Assembly: GCF_900114355.1 (NCBI RefSeq)
Contig: NZ_FOSS01000002.1
Span: forward strand, 263,491-327,490
DNA from: Lysobacter sp. cf310
GTDB lineage: Bacteria; Pseudomonadota; Gammaproteobacteria; Xanthomonadales; Xanthomonadaceae
DNA length: 64,000 nucleotides
Direction: 5' to 3'
A program made the translations under genes and the position numbers. The notes under the pieces are model-generated. The model did not search any database, was not told where the DNA came from, and worked only from the letters and a program-made list of their open reading frames with translations. Below, piece after piece: positions 62,515-64,000 of the stretch; position 1 is the stretch's first letter; every line of letters starts with the position of its first letter.

Positions 62515-63618
62515 ATGATTTTCGAAACCCTCGACACCTTCGGCCATGAGCAGGTCGTGTTCTGCCACAACAAGGACGCCGGCCTGAAGGCCATCATCGC
62601 GATCCACAACACGGTGCTGGGCCCGGCCCTGGGCGGCCTGCGCATGTGGCCGTACAAGACCGAGCAGGACGCGCTCAACGACGTGCTGCGTCTGAGCCGC
62701 GGCATGACCTACAAGAACGCGGTCGCAGGCCTGAACATCGGCGGCGGCAAGGCGGTGATCATCGGCGATCCGGCCGCCGACAAGTCCGAGGCGCTGTTCC
62801 GCGCGTTCGGCAAGTTCGTCGATTCGCTGGGCGGCCGCTACATCACCGCCGAGGACGTCGGCATCGACGTCAACGACATGGAATACGTCTACCGCGAGAC
62901 CGAGTACGTCACCGGCGTGCACCAGGTCCACGGCGGTTCCGGCGACCCCTCGCCGTTCACCGCCTACGGCACCCTGCAGGGTCTGATGGCCGCGCTGAAC
63001 AAGCGTTTCGGCGACGAGGAAGTCGGCAAGTACAGCTATGCCGTGCAGGGCCTGGGCCACGTCGGCATGGAGTTCGTGAAGCTGCTGAAGGAACGCGGCG
63101 CCAAGATCTTCGTCACCGACATCAACAAGGGCCTGATCGACAAGGCCGTGAGCGAGTACGGCGCCGAAGCGGTGGGCCTGGACGAGATCTACGACGTCAA
63201 CGCCGACGTGTACTCGCCCTGCGCGCTGGGCGGCACGATCAACGAGCAGACCCTGCCCCGCCTGAAGGCCAAGATCATCTGCGGCGCGGCCAACAACCAG
63301 CTGGCCAACAACGCGATCGGCGACGAAGTGTCCAAGCGCGGCATCCTGTACGCGCCGGACTACGCGGTGAACGCGGGCGGCGTGATGAACGTGGCGCTGG
63401 AACTCGACGGCTACAACCGCGAGCGCGCCATGCGCATGATGCGCACGATCTACCACAACCTCGGCCGCATCTTCGAAATCGCCGAGCGCGACGCGATCCC
63501 GACCTACAAGGCCGCCGACCGCCTCGCCGAAGAGCGCATCGACGCGATCGGCAAGCTCAAGCTGCCGATGGGCCGCTCGGCCCCGAGCTTCCGGGGTCGA
63601 ATCCGCGGCGGCCACTAA
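62515..63618 (+). CDS. Leucine dehydrogenase
   Basis: The 367-residue protein has the Glu/Leu/Phe/Val dehydrogenase layout: GPALGGLRMWPYKTEQDAL and GMTYKNAVAGLNIGGGKAVI (catalytic Lys and substrate site), and a Rossmann NAD site GLGHVGMEFVKLL. It oxidatively deaminates Leu, Val and Ile to the 2-oxo acids. The length and the MIFETLDTFGHEQVV start fit leucine dehydrogenase. It is directly upstream of the isovaleryl-CoA dehydrogenase gene. Confidence 0.92.
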   Translation: MIFETLDTFGHEQVVFCHNKDAGLKAIIAIHNTVLGPALGGLRMWPYKTEQDALNDVLRLSRGMTYKNAVAGLNIGGGKAVIIGDPAADKSEALFRAFGKFVDSLGGRYITAEDVGIDVNDMEYVYRETEYVTGVHQVHGGSGDPSPFTAYGTLQGLMAALNKRFGDEEVGKYSYAVQGLGHVGMEFVKLLKERGAKIFVTDINKGLIDKAVSEYGAEAVGLDEIYDVNADVYSPCALGGTINEQTLPRLKAKIICGAANNQLANNAIGDEVSKRGILYAPDYAVNAGGVMNVALELDGYNRERAMRMMRTIYHNLGRIFEIAERDAIPTYKAADRLAEERIDAIGKLKLPMGRSAPSFRGRIRGGH

Positions 63619-63630
63619 GCGATTCGACGA

Positions 63631-63660
63631 CGACGGGGCCGCAAGGCCCCGTCGCTGTTT
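63631..63660 (+). terminator. Terminator after leucine dehydrogenase
   Basis: Perfect 10-base arms CGACGGGGCC (63631-63640) and GGCCCCGTCG (63645-63654) with a GCAA loop are followed by CTGTTT. It separates the two leucine genes into different transcripts, or attenuates between them. Confidence 0.85.
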
Positions 63661-63711
63661 GGGCGCTACACACACATTTTGTGCAACCAGATCAGATCGA
63701 CAGGAGTTCCG

Positions 63712-64000
63712 ATGCGTCCGTTCCCCCTGGGTGAAGAGATCGATGCGCTGCGCGAGGCCGTGCGCCGCTTCGCCGAAGCCGAGATCGCGCCGCGCGCCGC
63801 GCAGATCGACCACGACAACGCGTTCCCGCAGGACCTGTGGCCCAAGCTGGGCGAGATGGGCCTGCTGGGCATGACCGTGCCGGGCGAGTACGGCGGCAGC
63901 GAAATGGGTTACCTGGCCCACCTGGTCGCGATGGAGGAGATTTCGCGCGCCTCCGGTTCGGTCGGCCTGTCCTACGGCGCCCATTCCAACCTGTGCGTGT
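63712..64000 (+). CDS. Isovaleryl-CoA dehydrogenase, N-terminal part (partial)
   Basis: ATG 63712, with CAGGAG upstream, gives the first 96 residues of an acyl-CoA dehydrogenase ([38 protein letters not shown]). The final [11 protein letters not shown] matches the isovaleryl-CoA dehydrogenase form rather than other acyl-CoA dehydrogenases. It would oxidise isovaleryl-CoA made from leucine. The gene runs off the right edge. Confidence 0.88.
   Translation, partial: MRPFPLGEEIDALREAVRRFAEAEIAPRAAQIDHDNAFPQDLWPKLGEMGLLGMTVPGEYGGSEMGYLAHLVAMEEISRASGSVGLSYGAHSNLCV

Overview
The window is very GC-rich DNA with Xanthomonadaceae character, most like Lysobacter. The evidence is three alpha-lytic-protease-type secreted proteases, a probable type IV secretion (X-Tfe) effector carrying the Xanthomonadales C-terminal signal, a REP/RAYT repeat family, and very many secreted proteins and lipoproteins. 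No rRNA, tRNA, CRISPR array or prophage was recognised. The species assignment is inference.

Layout. 0-6 kb: end of a secreted protein, a secreted alpha/beta hydrolase, a small TonB-C/TolA-like pair, a MerR regulator divergent from a methyltransferase with a 20-bp palindromic operator between them, an M14 peptidase and two small conserved proteins. 6-12 kb: four secreted SASA-type (GxSN) esterases carrying five catalytic domains, with a duplicated promoter/leader in front of two of them. 12.3-16.3 kb: three tandem alpha-lytic-like S1 proteases, each followed by a strong hairpin. 16.4-18.4 kb: an HxlR regulator, a secreted protein and a methyltransferase. 18.5-25 kb: an RND efflux operon (MFP, RND, OMF, TetR) with a TetR-type operator inside its promoter. 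25.2-26.5 kb: DUF2975, XRE and membrane-protein genes behind twin palindromic operators. 26.6-32.2 kb: mixed small metabolic and hypothetical genes.

32.4-46.4 kb is the accessory heart of the window, all on the minus strand apart from a dead RAYT transposase. It holds a GH19/peptidoglycan-binding/XVIPCD antibacterial effector behind a lipoprotein with a lysozyme-inhibitor-like domain, an SCO4402-like gene, a secreted RHS protein overlapping a small lipoprotein gene (probable toxin and immunity), RAYT debris including an exact 114-bp tandem duplication, and an AT-rich two-gene island. That island encodes an OLD-family ATPase/Toprim nuclease and a P-loop NTPase with an unfamiliar N-terminal domain. 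It is my best candidate for an undescribed defence system.

46.6-64 kb: an unknown beta-rich protein, an M13 peptidase, a WKNG-repeat secreted protein, DUF3228, an unusual zinc-ribbon SDR-like protein, an FG-GAP-repeat protein, fused isobutyryl-CoA mutase (icmF) with a palindromic repeat inserted in frame, a YXWGXW protein, a prolyl-4-hydroxylase-like enzyme, leucine dehydrogenase and the start of isovaleryl-CoA dehydrogenase. The last two form a leucine-to-isovaleryl-CoA catabolic pair. Twelve REP-like palindromes sit in the gaps of this part.
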